NCBI GenBank assembly: GCA_028023455.1
Contig: JAQFVV010000003.1
Location: 2,194,001 to 2,258,000 of the forward strand
Origin: Epiperipatus broadwayi
Taxonomy: Eukaryota > Onychophora > Udeonychophora > Euonychophora > Peripatidae
DNA length: 64,000 bases
Direction of reading: 5' to 3'
The notes below the pieces were generated by a model, which did no database searches, was not told the origin of the DNA, and worked only from the letters and a program-made list of their open reading frames with translations. Shown here piece after piece: positions 33,864 to 45,918 of the stretch. The position numbers and the translations under genes were made by a program. Numbering within the stretch: the stretch's first letter is position 1; every line of letters begins with the position of its first letter.

Positions 33864-36821
33864 AGAAGCAGTGTATATCTGAATGCAGATATGCTTGCTT
33901 CATATTTACTTAAATTAACCTATCTTCTATCATATGTATATAATTTTATTTTAAGAAAAAGTATATTTTATAAAAAATTAGAATCATTAAGAAAAAAATG
34001 TTAAAATATTTTATACAATGGGAAAGGCATAGGTAGTCAATTAGGAAGGGAGTGCAAGTCCTATATTTCTCTATCAATACATACCATCAACTGTAATAGT
34101 TACAGATGAACATCTTTAGGTGCTTTAAGATGTTAAATGAAAACAAAAAAACAAAGATCAGGAAAACAATTGGGTGACACATAAAGAATGAGAAAGCAAA
34201 GAGTTGATCGAACAGTAATTAAAGAAATTGGTTTGAAATCCATTACGAAATCTCATGAGGTATAACCCCATGCATAATCTAACATGTATAAACATATAAA
34301 AGGACATTGTGTCAGAATCGGGTATTATTTGGTATAGTTGTGCAATATCCTGTATAATTTGCCATCATTCTGTACTATTTCTGATTATCAAATAGTTATT
34401 AAAATATATAATATAGAAATCAGTATTCTGCTTGAAATTCTACCCAGTGCCTGCAAAGAAAATAGAAAATGTTAACTGTAACTGTCATGATGTGGGAGAT
34501 ATCAGGCAGTGGCTTCTCCACAGTCACTGGTGGAGTTGGTATCCTGAAAAGTTCCAGTAAACTGTAGAAAATACATCCACATCCAATCATCTTAATGCAA
34601 GTCCAAAGATCATAAATCCACATACATGCCTACAGAAGTTCCGAAATCATCATTTATTGCCATGAAAATTCTTTCCTTTTATCCCAAATTTTAACTGTAA
34701 GTTTCTTTTATTTAACACATATTATTAACAAGTCTTGACCTCATAAATTATCTATCTTGTATTTAGTAATGTTAAATCTGCTGTCTTAATTATTTAAATG
34801 ATTTAGAAACCTATATTTTGCAAATTTATTTATGTATTACCTTAAATGATGAAGGAAGAAGTTTTAATTCATTAAATGTGTTTATGTTCTTCTGCTGTCA
34901 AAATCAAGGGATGGAGTGTGCAGAGAAGACATCAAGTTTCAAACTTTTAAATTTAAAAGTAATAATATGATATACATAAATTGTTTTCTTAACATTTCTT
35001 TTCTTACACTCCCTATTATGTAAAGGAAAGTTATATTTAATTCTTAAAATTGTGTACAGAATTTGGGTGGCAAACGTATTTCTATTCAATTAAGTTATAA
35101 ATTATTTTTGTTGTTTATTGTATTGCTCTATATATGTGTGACCTAATGTAAGTATTAGAAAATAATTTTATTAAAAATACTCATAATAAAATAATGTATT
35201 GATTCAATTTTAATTGTTACTTCATGTACTGCTAAATGAATAATGCTCTTTTGATAAAGAATAACTCTCTGTAATAAACTATTGCAAATGTGGTAATATC
35301 TATAATTCAATATTTTACTATGTAAGAAGTAATATAAATGATGATCTCTAAATGTATATATTGCATTGCTCATCAATGCCATATAATATTTGTATAAAGT
35401 AAAACTGCAATCCACATATAAGCTATATAATAAATAATGGATTGTATTATCAGCTTATTTCAGGAGTAAATAATTTTCCTCGGACCTAAATATTATTTAA
35501 TTATTACATTTTAAATTTTAAGATTATTAAAATAGTTATTATGAATGGGTTTCTCTTATTATCAAAATGAATTATACATGGTTAACTGGGGATGCTCATG
35601 GTTTAGATATATAAAACAAGTTTCTTAATGTTTATTCAAGTGGGTGAAAGGCATAATAATTTGTTTTTCTATATATATTTGCATTCCTACTTCAATATAT
35701 ATGCGGCAATGGTCATTTTATTATTATTATTCCAATTCATGTATTCTCAGAGTAGTTCATGTGTTATACAGTCAAATTGTATGAGGGCAGACCAGATGCA
35801 TCTTACTGGGTTCCTAATTCATAGATTAACCCTGGTTTAGGTCCTGCAAGAGCCTGAGACTCCCTGTGATCCCAAATCCTAGATTTATCACATCTACACC
35901 CTCTCCACTGGTATTGCCCTTGGTTAGAATCAGACACATCTCTGCAATCAGGGATATCCACTCTTGTGGTGAATCACACCATTAGATCACCAAATCAATC
36001 ATCTTCATCTTACATGCCATTGATCACATTCTCATAGATAATACTGCAATTCCCAATTACAGTTTATCTTTAGCCTTCACCTACACTCATCAGCAACACT
36101 AGGTGACCTAAATTCAAACCCATACACACAAGTGGTCCCATTAACTAAAATGTTCTTAACTGTATGTTCAAACCTGAATTGACCCTGGTAGATTATGTTT
36201 TTTCAATTAAATAATATAGAGCACCATTTTTATTGTAAGCCACCACTACCTTCTATAATCCCATGTAAGAGCCAGTAGATCAGCCCAATATAATATTTGT
36301 AAGCTACCCTCTCTATGTTATTTTAATTTTATAAAACAACTTATATTATTCTTATTCATTAATTGTACATCTTTATTTGTGAGTCAGAACTATTAATTAA
36401 AGATTATAGATATCATTAAAAACATTTTAATAGCATAACTAGCACATCCATGGTTTTGTATTTTATAAATATATACTAGTACTAGCTCTGTAACATTAGA
36501 AGTGATTGAACCCCTAAATCACCTCAACAATGGTAATATAAATAAAGTTATGTAAGGCTTACAAGGTGCAGCATAGTGTAATGTAGGAACTTATGGAGAA
36601 CCCTGCTGCAAGAGAATCTGTATTTGAACCTTGAGCTACATTCTGCTGTATGAAGAAGGCAAGCTATATGACATCAGCAATTTTAATTAGGTCATTGAGG
36701 CTAATAAGCCCGGATATGGCTTTAAACTAGCAGGCATGTGTGTGACACTGTGTCTGCTGATTAAGAGTCCCTGCTTGTTCTTTTAGTCTTATTGACTGAT
36801 TGTACAATCTTGACTGTTACA
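33862..36821 (+). mobile_element. Left LTR (5' LTR) of element 4
   Basis: 2.96 kb. Its first bases form a dyad, GAAGCAGTGTATATCTG against CAGATATGCTTGCTTC. Landmarks shared with the right copy include GGGGATGCTCATGGTTTAGATATA (about 35589), CCAATTCATGTATTCTC (about 35731), CCCAAATCCTAGATTTA (about 35873) and CTGTGTCTGCTG. Open frames that appear in both copies, such as 35628-35840, reflect this shared ancestry and not a conserved gene. Confidence 0.7.
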
Positions 36822-36840
36822 TGACTTTTTTATACAATAT

Positions 36841-36860
36841 GTAGGTGCCAATGTGAGGCT
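36841..36860 (+). promoter_or_regulatory. Decayed primer-binding site of element 4
   Basis: TAGGTGCCAATGTGAGGCTT follows the left LTR after a T-rich spacer of about 20 bases (TGACTTTTTTATACAATATG). Compared with element 2 (TGGCGCGACAACGTGAGGCT), the CG dinucleotides appear as TG, as expected from methylated-CpG decay. Confidence 0.55.
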
Positions 36861-36922
36861 TTAAAAACCTGTCTACATACAACTATGGTAGCACTCTTTA
36901 AGTCAGTTTAAAAAAGGAGTTG

Positions 36923-37049
36923 AAAGTTTAGTCATGATTATAAATATATATATATATATAAGTTTTTCTTATACAACAAGAGTTATATAAAGTTTAGTCA
37001 TGATTATAAATATATATATATATATAAGTTTTTCTTATACAACAAGAGT
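36923..37049. repeat. 66-bp tandem duplication
   Basis: AAAGTTTAGTCATGATTATAAATATAT...AAGTTTTTCTTATACAACAAGAGT occurs twice head to tail with almost no differences, so the duplication is far younger than the element it lies in. Confidence 0.85.
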
Positions 37050-37619
37050 GACCTACTCATCGCTCAGGCAACATATTCATATAAGGAGATAAACCCAGAA
37101 TTTTTGGGGTTGTTGATGCATGAAAATTTTATTATTAGAATGTAATCATTGCAGTTTTAAACATGTAGAAAAAACAGGGCTATGGATGTGTATGTAAAGT
37201 TTGTTTATATTCCAACTGGCAAACAAGAAAATTTGCTTTTGTGAGAGTAGCAGGTTTAGACTAACATGGATAGAGAAATGGGGCACTTATATGAAAATAA
37301 TAATACAATAAAATTAATTTTATTCGCTTTTTTTTGCAAGTGGAGTGAGTGATCCTACCAGCAACACTTATGGAAAAGTGACATGCATGTAAGGGACTAG
37401 AGAAATATAAGAATAATTAAATAAATATGGATAGTGTAGGAATTTTAAGGAATAAATAAAGATGAGCATTATAGGAAAAAATGTTTCAGTATAAATTTAA
37501 AAAAAGTGGATAGGCTAGAAATTTTTTCAGAATAAAGATGGATGGAACACAATGATGAATGGAATGACCAGGGAAAGCAGATCATTTCATGAAATTTTTT
37601 TATATGTATAATGCCAATA

Positions 37620-38330
37620 ATGGACACAGCAGAGTTATAGAAGAGAGAATACAGAAGTTGGAAGAGAGGATGGAGATAATTGAGCAGATTTTAATGGAAA
37701 TAAAATGCACTCAAGAAAAAAGACAAGGAGACAAGCATAAAGAATTGTAATCCTATCTGAATAGTCAAGATTTAAATCCTCTCATAACAGATACAGCTCT
37801 AATAATCAACAAGGACCACAAAGAAATGCAGTCATACCATAATGACCAAGATTCAAATCCCATAACAGCAGATATAAATATAATAAATGATGAAAATTAT
37901 GAGGAAGGGAGATCATCTGCTGCTAATTAAGATTTGAACCCCTTTAAAGTGGTACTAATACTGAGGAAATCAATTAGACATTGGAAAGCATGAGCAAGGC
38001 TTAACAAGGACAAAATTATCAATACATAAAAAAACTCAGCCATTGAAACAGGGAGTAAGCAGTAATAAAAAAACAAACAATGAGTATACACAATGAAAAG
38101 AAAGGAGATTGAGAAGCCAATACCATTTCAAGGTGGAAAATCAAATAGGGACCCCAGAATATACCAGAGAAAGGAAGTGTTATCATAGACCTCATAATCT
38201 GGGAGGAGGATCCTGATAGAAGAATAAAGAAGCCATCCAGATGATGACTTAAGAAACTAAATTAGAGTTAGATGTAAAGAGAAACCTCATGTTAGAAGTT
38301 AAACTGTAAATAGTATTAGCAGTAGAGAGA
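37620..38330 (+). pseudogene. Gag-like relic of element 4
   Basis: In one plus-strand frame from about 37627 the translation starts as a charged coiled coil (IEERIQKLEERMEIIEQILMEIK, about residues 1-23 of the relic). It runs on through stops with polar sequence (NSQDLNPLITDTA, QDSNPITADIN), and ends near 38115-38250 with EKPIPFQGG-type and DPRIYQRKE-type words and WEEDPDRR in another frame. The order of coiled coil, polar linker and F-x-GG-like segment resembles the gags of elements 1 and 2. Several stops and shifts make it a pseudogene. Identification as gag is an inference. Confidence 0.4.
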
Positions 38331-38468
38331 GAATAGTATAATAAACAAACATAACTAACAATCATACACACTAACATTCTGTCAATAGAACACTTCTGTG
38401 ATCACTCATTCACTGCAGAGAGGAAGTAAGTTTTTTTTGGTTATTTTTGCAGGATAATGTGGTGGATA

Positions 38469-38530
38469 TGAAGCAGTGCATATCTGTACACAGATATGCT
38501 TGCTTTATGTCTACTTAAATTAAACTTTCT

Positions 38531-38609
<79 letters not shown>

Positions 38610-41520
38610 CAATATCCTTACACATTAGTAATAGGTGCATGTGTGCATGTACAATATTGCATCATTTTCTAAAGTTAAAGGCTGATTTTTAAATCATGCA
38701 ATTTTATTTTAAGAAAAAGTATATTTTTTAAATAGGTTAAAATCAATTAAGAAAAAATGTTAAAATATTTTATACAATGGTAGAGGGGTATGTATTCATT
38801 AAGAAAGAGAGCATAAGAGCTGTACTTCTCTCTTGATGCATACCATCAGCTGTAGTAGTTATAGGTGAACACCTTTAGACACTTTAAGGTGTTAAATGAA
38901 AGAAAGAAACAAAGATCAAGAAACCAATTGGGTGACCCATAATGAATAAGAAAGCAAAGAGTTGATGGACCAGCATTAGATAAATTGGTGTAAAATCCAT
39001 TAAAAAAAACTTATAAGATACAACCCTAGATGTAACATAACATATATAAACATAAAAAGGGGGTTTGTATTAGTGTCAGGTATTATTCAGTATAGTTGTG
39101 CATTATGCCATAGAATTTTCTATATCATTCTGGACTATTCCTGATTAGCAAATAATTATTAAAATATATAAGTCTATCCTGCTTGAAAGTTCATCCAGTG
39201 TCTGTGAAAAAAATAAAAAGTGTTAACTGAACTTATCATGATGCTTGAGTAATCAGGCATCGGCTTCTCCACAGTCACTGGTGGAGTCAACATCCAGAGA
39301 ACTTCCATACAAGATCCATCCATATCCTATCATCTTAATGCAAGCTTGAAGATCATAAATCCACCTACCCATCTTCAGAAGTTCTGAAGTCATGATTTAT
39401 TGCTGGTAAAAATGCTTTTATTTTATCCCAAGTTTTAACTGTAACTTTATTTTTATTTAACATATTAACCTCATAAATTATCTATCTTGTATTTAATAAT
39501 GTTAAATCTGCTGGCTTAATTATTTAAATAATTTAAAAACCTATATTTTGCAAATTTATTTATGTATTACTTTGAATGATGGAGGGAGAAATTTCAATTC
39601 ATTAAATGTGTTTGTGTTTTTCTGCTCTCAAAATTCCAAGGGATGGAATGCACAAAGAAGATGCCAAGTTTAAAACTTTTAAATTTAAAAATAATAATAT
39701 GACATACATAAATTGTTTTCTTAAAGTTTCTTTTTTTATTCCCACCCATCATGTCAAGGAAAGTTATATTGAAATTTTAGAATTGTGTACAGAATAAACA
39801 AAGAGTGGCAAGCATATTTCTATTCAATTAAGTTATAAATTATTTTTATTGTTTATCGTATTGCTCTCTATATGTGTAACTTAACCTAAGTATTAAAAAA
39901 TAATTTTATTAAAAATACTCATAATAAAATAATGTATTGATTCACTTTAAATTGTTACTTTAGTACCAACAAATTAATAATGCTCTTTTGATAAAAAATG
40001 ATTCCTGTAATAAACTATTGCAAATGTGATAATATTTACTTTGTAAGAAGTAACATAAATGATGATCTCTAAATGTATATATTGCATTGCTCATCAATGC
40101 CATATAATATTTATATAAAGTAAAACTGCAATCACCCTATTAGCTATATAATAAGTAATGGATTGTGTTATCAGCTTACTTCAGAAGTAAATAATTTTCC
40201 CCAGACTTAAAAATTATTTAATTATTATATTTCAAATTTTAAGATCATTAAAATAATTATTGTGAATGGGTTTCTCTTATTATCAAAGTGAATTATACAT
40301 GGTTAACTGGGGATGCTCATGATTTAGATATACAAAACAAGTTTCTTAATATTTATTCATGTGGGTAGAAGGCTTAATAATTTATTTTTCTATATATATT
40401 TCCTTTCCTATCTCTATATATGTGTGGCAATGATTGTTTTATTATTATTCCAATTCATGTATTCTCTGAGTGGGTTATGCATCATATGGTCAAACTGCAT
40501 GAGGGTAGACCTGACACCATGTGTCCAGGTTTTTAATTCTTAGATTAGCACTGGTCTAGGTCCTGCCAGAACCAGAGTCTCACTGCAATCCCAAATCCTA
40601 GATTTAGGACATCTATGCTCTCTCTACTGGTATGTTCCCTTGGTTAGAAGCAGATACACCTCTGAAACCATGGACATCCACTCTTCAGCAGTGAACCACA
40701 CCATCAGATCACTAAATCAATCTTTCTCATCTTACATGCCATTGATCCCACTCTCATAGATATTTCTGCAATTTCCAATTATTGTTTACTTTTAGCTTTC
40801 ACCTATGCCATTAGCAACCCTGGGTGATCTAAACTCAAACCCATACACAAGTGGTGCCATTAAATAAACATTTTATTAACTGTATGTTCAAACCTGGAAT
40901 AGGCTGATAGATTATCCTTTCCCAATTAAACAATATAGAACACCCATTCTTATTGTAAGCCACCACTACCTTCTATAATTCTTTGTAGAAACCAGTAGAT
41001 CATCCCAATAGAATATTTGTAAGCTACTTTATATTATTTTAATTTTAAAATAAAACATATTATTTTTATACATTAATTGTACATCCTTATTGCAAGTTGA
41101 AACTATTAATTAAATATTACAGATATCATTAAGAAATCCATTTACTAGCATAATTAGCACATCCATGGTTTTGTATTTTATAAAGATATACTAGCTTTGT
41201 AACATTAGAAGTGATTAAACCCCTAAATCAATGGTAATATAAATAAAGTTATATAAGGCTTAAGAGGTGATAGCATAGAATAATGTTGGAAGATATGCTG
41301 AATTCTGTGAGAGAGAGTCCATGTTTAAACCCTGAGTTACATCATGTGGTATAAAAAGGGAATGTTTGTAACATCATGGATGTTAATTAGGTGGTTGAGG
41401 ATAGTAATCCGAGGTATGGGTTTAAACTAGAGGCATGTGGGTAACCCTGTGTCTGCTGGTTGAAAGTCCCTGCTTTGTCTTTCAATTTTGTTGAATGTTT
41501 ATACAATCTTGATCATTACA
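38469..41520 (+). mobile_element. Right LTR (3' LTR) of element 4
   Basis: Colinear with the left LTR, with a (TA)n expansion at 38535-38604 that is absent from the left copy. It ends GATCATTACA at 41520, followed by a TA tract. The level of difference between the two LTRs indicates an old insertion. Confidence 0.7.
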
Positions 41521-41693
41521 ATATATATATATACACTCACTGCATGCTGTGTTTATGTACACAAATATTAAAAAATAAACTAATCAATATAACAAACTAA
41601 ACATATTAATTCATAATAAAGTGACTAGTCAAAATTAAATTATAAATTAACTTCTTTCCACAATTTCAATTTATATTGCAATTATTCTTAATA

Positions 41694-41960
41694 TCAACAA
41701 AAACCTTTAACCAAGTTAATAGCTTCTGAATTATAAATCTTTAGTAAAAGATATTCTTTAATTTTTCTCTTCTTATTAAAAAAGTCAAAGTTAGTCTGCT
41801 CAAACATATCACTGTGATCTATATTGTTTTCATAAATATATAATACAGAAGTAAGATAAGAATGAAAAGAAAAAAAATGAAAAAGTCTTTTCAATCTACT
41901 TATGTGTGTGACTAACCAAGAAAGCCTTTCATATTTGTGATGCATTCCTTTAAGTTTAAT
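41694..41960 (-). pseudogene. Penelope-like element, 3'-end GIY-YIG fragment
   Basis: The 83-codon frame carries HHKYERLSWLVTHISRLK...YENNIDHSDMFEQTNFDFFNKKRKIKEYLLLKIYNSEAINL. This is the C-terminal part of the GIY-YIG nuclease tail of Penelope-like retroelements. It lines up with the two fragments at 45354-45741 (FFE-x-NE-x-KRRIK-x-LLLK-YDSE) and with the tail of the element at 60.8 kb (KRKIKEAMLI). The catalytic GIY and YIG strands are missing. 5'-truncated copies of this kind are normal for the family. Confidence 0.65.
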
Positions 41961-44213
41961 ATAAATCTTAAATTATTACTCAGTGTAAAATCTTGCAGAT
42001 TAATCTCTTTTATTATATATAAATTTAAGAAAATCTCTTATTCACTGTATAAGATAGAGATTTTCAATGTGTGAATATTAACTCAAAAATGATAATTATT
42101 AATTATACAGTGTTTAAACAAATAGGATCTATTTCATCAAATGTTAATATTCATATTTTCTAATAAATGAAAATAAATATGGATATTGAACATTTATGTA
42201 TATATGTACTTATATGCATATGACAACTGATGGCTAAAATATATAAATAAAAAAGTCTGGTTATCATATCTATATATGTTTGGGTTTTTAAATCTCTAGT
42301 TCATCTGATGAATCTTTTATTTTTCATAAAATATATGAATAGTAAGAGAGAGTAGTCTGAAAAACCTTTCATTGAGTATTAGTTTATGACATGTTACAAG
42401 CCTGGAAAACTATGTCACAAATCTGAAAGATTTAATTGGTTACAAATATTTACCATGCATAATTTCTAATTTATTATATATATAAATTGAAATGCAAGTA
42501 GCAAGTCCTCATACATCTAAATAACACTCATATATTAATAAATGATAAAGAATAGGCAGACCTTAATGATACATCTATATTTTAGGCTTTCAATAACTGC
42601 AAGTTCTTATTTACTAACATTGCTGAAAATAACATATGAAAAATGATATATTAGCCTGTATTAAATATGATTATAAGTTATTCTGAAAATATAATTTAAC
42701 ATATAAATGATATAGATGGGATCTTGTTTCTAACAATCTCATAACACTAGTCAAATATCAGTTTGTAAATGTAAATATCAATTAGGCTCATCTTAATGTA
42801 TATAAAATTTATGTGGAAGTCATAACTGTTATGTAATCTATGAATAGCAAATGATAAAAAAACAGAATACTTCAAATGAAATATCAGTTTGTAAATCTAA
42901 ATATCAAATACACATTATTTCTCTTTTAATGTTGAGTGAATATTAATTTATCCATAGCATACAGGAAAATTGTTATTTTCTTTTAAATTTCATATAAATT
43001 AAGCCCTGTATATTTGATGTTTAGAAGTGATGAAAGTCTCTCATCATTTTTTGTTAGATGTATTAATATTATTTATTTTACTTTCTACGCTTCTATTTAA
43101 AACTACTACTATAAATTCATACATAAAAACTAACAGGAAAAAACTATGGTTTTGGAAGTTTATGTTTTATTTGCTGAGCTCAACCAAAATTATAATCCAG
43201 AGTCTGTAAATCAATCAGAATTTTAGAAATATGATTTATATACTTATTTTTAATTAGATCCATAGATGGCATCTCATTACATTAAAGGAATTCTTATTAT
43301 GTTTATATATTATTGTAATGAGATGGAAAAGTATAGAAGTTTATATGGAATGTAGACTAATAACTTAATAAGACCAAAGAACCAGCAGATTATCTTGAAA
43401 AACAAATATTAGTAATAAACAGAAATGACAAAAATTATTCTTTATGACTGAAAACACATACTATAAATGTTAGGGTATCATCACAAAGTCAATTCTAATA
43501 ACAAAGTATAACATTATAAAAGAGCAATCATCAATATTTCTGCTGCATGCACATATGTAAAAGCTAAAAGAATTATATAAATAATTATATACCTAAAAAT
43601 ACTGGGTCATTATATCAATGCTCTGAACTCTCTGATACCATGAGTGTACTGGCCATCAATAAACTAATTACTATCAGGATAAAACATATAAAATATGTGA
43701 GCTTCAAAAATGACCTTCATTAACTTAGTACCATCTAAATAATTCTAAACAGAATTTTACAGATGTTCACACATGAATATTTCCAAATTTCAAGTACAGC
43801 TACATGTTAATGCAATATTATTAATCATATGCATATGAATTCTGATCATCTATCTACTTTGTATTCAATTTAGAGGCTGGGAATTTATGTTTGTTATATG
43901 ACATGAAATAATGCAATTAATAATTGGATTTAAGATTGGTGCTTTTATTCTACTGGCTCATTAAAATTACACCATGTAATTAGTTTGATGAAGCTAAAAC
44001 AGTTTTCTATAATTTTAAAAATAGAAAGATTATATGTCCAGTGAGTTATTTGAATAAGTTTTAAAATATGGTATCAATGTTTTAGCTTCAAAAACTATTG
44101 GGTCATAAATGATATAAATTTATCTTGTAAAATGTTAGGATGATATATATATATATATATATATGAAAAACAAAAAAAAAACACAAGTTAAAAACTTGCT
44201 AACGCTTGTATTT
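41961..44213. other. AT-rich anonymous DNA
   Basis: No gene recognised. A small dyad, CATCTCATTACA against TGTAATGAGATGG, lies at 43270-43326. ATGAAATATCAGTTTGTAAAT-like words recur at about 42759 and 42880, a faint duplication. Confidence 0.5.
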
Positions 44214-44373
44214 ATGATAACAGATGGTGTTCTAGCAAAAACACCATCAAGCGTAGTTTTCTGTTTACATAAACATCAGAGCGAGCATTCACTATCTCTA
44301 ACTTTAATTCCACTTTATGTAAACAGAAAACTACGCTTGACGGTGTTTTTGATAGAATGCCATCTGTTATCAT
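44214..44373. mobile_element. MITE-like hairpin with 60-bp arms in a (TA)n tract
   Basis: ATGATAACAGATGG...TGTTTACATAAA (44214-44273) is the reverse complement of 44314-44373 except for a few differences (GTTCTAGCAAAAACACC against GGTGTTTTTGATAGAATG). TA tracts lie on both outer sides. There is no coding frame, and the arms are CpG-containing, so a young insertion is likely. Confidence 0.8.
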
Positions 44374-44385
44374 ATATATATATAT

Positions 44386-44780
44386 ATTATAGACAACTAT
44401 ATTTGAATTAATAAATAATAAATTTATTTACATCAAATCGATTATCGTTCAAAATGAACCTTCTCAAGATGTTAGAATAAATCAAAAAGCCAAGCGATTT
44501 ATATTAACTTAGTATACACTTATTGTTCAAATCAAACCTTAAAAATTATTGAAATTTTCAATGTTTAATTGACGACTTACAATTCAACTTCATGGATTCT
44601 TAGAGAAAAATTCAGAAACTAGTATCCTTTAACCTTAATAATAAAGGCTTCATAAAATTATGACAATTTAAGGAATACAGTTTATAAAATTGACTATTAA
44701 CAATCAGAAGACACCGATCACAAAAATGTCTGTAGAATTGAAATTTATTATTTATTAATTCAAATATAGTTGTCTATAAT
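44386..44780. mobile_element. MITE with perfect 40-bp terminal inverted repeats
   Basis: 44386-44425 (ATTATAGACAACTATATTTG...) and 44741-44780 are exact reverse complements over 40 bases. The element is 395 bp. The interior has several CpGs and no coding frame. TA next to the ends fits insertion at TA, but the flanking TA tract hides the duplication. Confidence 0.85.
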
Positions 44781-44901
44781 ATTTATTTATATTTCTATAT
44801 AATGGATTTTAATTCCATCATATGAAATATATATATATATATATATTTGTGTGTGTGTGTGTGTAAATAAATAACTCACATTATATATACCTACATAGGA
44901 A

Positions 44902-44974
44902 GTAATTGAAGTTTCTGATGAGTTGAAAACATAATAAATATATACAATTCATCAAAAGCTTCAGTGTTCAATTA
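44902..44974. repeat. Short imperfect hairpin
   Basis: GTAATTGAAGTTTCTGATGAGTTG pairs imperfectly with CAATTCATCAAAAGCTTCAGTGTTCAATTA around an AT-rich loop. Confidence 0.65.
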
Positions 44975-45000
44975 TATATATATATAAACATTAAAATAAT

Positions 45001-45170
45001 ATATATTAAAGCTATAACTTTAAAACTATGCACCTGAAAAAACGACAGTAGGGACCTCTGTAAATCTTTACCATAAGATTTATTTCAAAGACTAGAGTGT
45101 AAAAGATTTGCAGAGGTCCCTACTGTCATTTTTTAGGCACATAGTTTTAAGATTGTAGCCTTAATATATA
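45001..45170. mobile_element. MITE-like hairpin with arms of about 70 bp
   Basis: ATATATTAAAGCTATAACTT...GACAGTAGGGACCTCTG-TAAATCTTTAC pairs with GTAAAAGATTTGCAGAGGTCCCTACTGTC...AAGATTGTAGCCTTAATATAT. The loop is about 28 bp. Arms differ at about one base in ten. No coding capacity. Confidence 0.8.
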
Positions 45171-45214
45171 TTAATTTTAACTAATGAGTGTAAAGCATAA
45201 AGCTAAACTAGTCA

Positions 45215-45490
45215 ATAAATAATCAAAATTACCCCAAATTCACAACACAACCAGCCTATCCAAAAAAATAAACTCTAAAACACTACCAATGATTTCACTA
45301 CTACAAGTTGATTTCTCAAGTATAAAGAACTACAAAATAAGAACATATTTAAACTAAATATTACCCACAATTCCACTTATCTCCCACCCACACTTAATAT
45401 TAAAAGAACTTTTAAATAAGTTAACTGCTTCAGAATCATAAATTTTTAACAATAAAGATTTTTTAATTCTTTTTTTAATTTCATTTTTTT
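45215..45490 (-). pseudogene. Penelope-like 3'-end fragment, left arm of an inverted pair
   Basis: The minus strand encodes KRLFFEKNEIKKRIKKSLLLKIYDSEAVNLFKSSFNI...WEISGIVGNI, the tail of a Penelope-like GIY-YIG domain, and continues into 3' untranslated sequence to about 45215. It is the reverse complement of 45625-45905, so the two copies face each other across about 135 bp. Confidence 0.65.
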
Positions 45491-45905
45491 CAAAGAAGAG
45501 TCGTTTGACTTTAAATGAAAGAATAAAGGTACATAAAAGTAGAGTTAGAAATAAATATCTTGGTTCTGCCTTGTATATCCATCTAAAAGATGTAGGCCAC
45601 ATTATTAATTCTGATGAAGCTAAGGTTGTGTTCTTTGAGAGAAATGAATTTAAAAGAAGAATTAAAGACCCTTTATTGTTAAAATTTTATGATTCTGAAG
45701 TAGTTCCCTTATTTAAAAGTTCTTTTAATATTAAGGGTTAATGGGAGTTAAGTGGAATTGTGGGTAATGTTTTAGTTTAAATATGTTGATATTTTGTAGT
45801 CCTTTACACTTGAGCAGTCTGTTTATAGCAATAAAACCATTGGTAGTGTTTTAGAATTTTCTTGGCTAGACTGTTTGAATTTTGAATTGGGGGTAATTTT
45901 GATTA
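45491..45905 (+). pseudogene. Penelope-like 3'-end fragment, right arm of an inverted pair
   Basis: The plus strand encodes TLNERIKVHKSRVRNK...GSALYIHLKDVGHIINSDEAKVVFFERNEFKRRIKDPLLLKFYDSE, a longer part of the GIY-YIG tail than in the left arm. It has the spaced H and N residues of the nuclease. A stop follows KSSFNIKG, and after it WELSGIVGN is still recognisable. The unpaired part (45491-45625) belongs to this copy only. Gypsy element 3 begins 13 bases later, after a TA tract. Confidence 0.7.
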
Positions 45906-45918
45906 TATATATATATAT

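Larger units (their letters stand above)
33862..41520 (+). mobile_element. Element 4: old LTR retrotransposon with LTRs of about 3 kb
   Basis: Two direct repeats, 33862-36821 and 38469-41520, are colinear over about 3 kb (roughly 80-85 percent alike by eye). They surround a 1.65-kb middle. Three facts argue for an LTR element rather than a plain segmental duplication. The repeats end in TTACA and begin with TG-AAGCAG. About 20 bases after the left repeat there is AGGTGCCAATGTGAGGCT, a primer-binding site in which CpGs have become TpGs. The middle holds a coiled-coil, gag-like relic on the same strand. The LTR start resembles that of element 2 (TGAAGC, then a dyad). No pol is present and no clear target duplication is seen. 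Confidence 0.65.

Noticed and set aside
35628-35840. Similar open frames at 35628-35840 and 40361-40543, at first taken as a duplicated small gene
   Set aside because: They lie at the same place in the two LTRs of element 4; the shared sequence explains them and the frames end differently.
36560-36700. tRNA-like B-box words (TTTGAACC, TTTAAACCC) suggesting a tRNA-derived SINE
   Set aside because: No matching A box at the usual spacing and no cloverleaf; the words occur inside the element 4 LTRs.
45354-45741. Convergent open frames at first read as two host genes
   Set aside because: They encode the same Penelope-like GIY-YIG tail in opposite directions.
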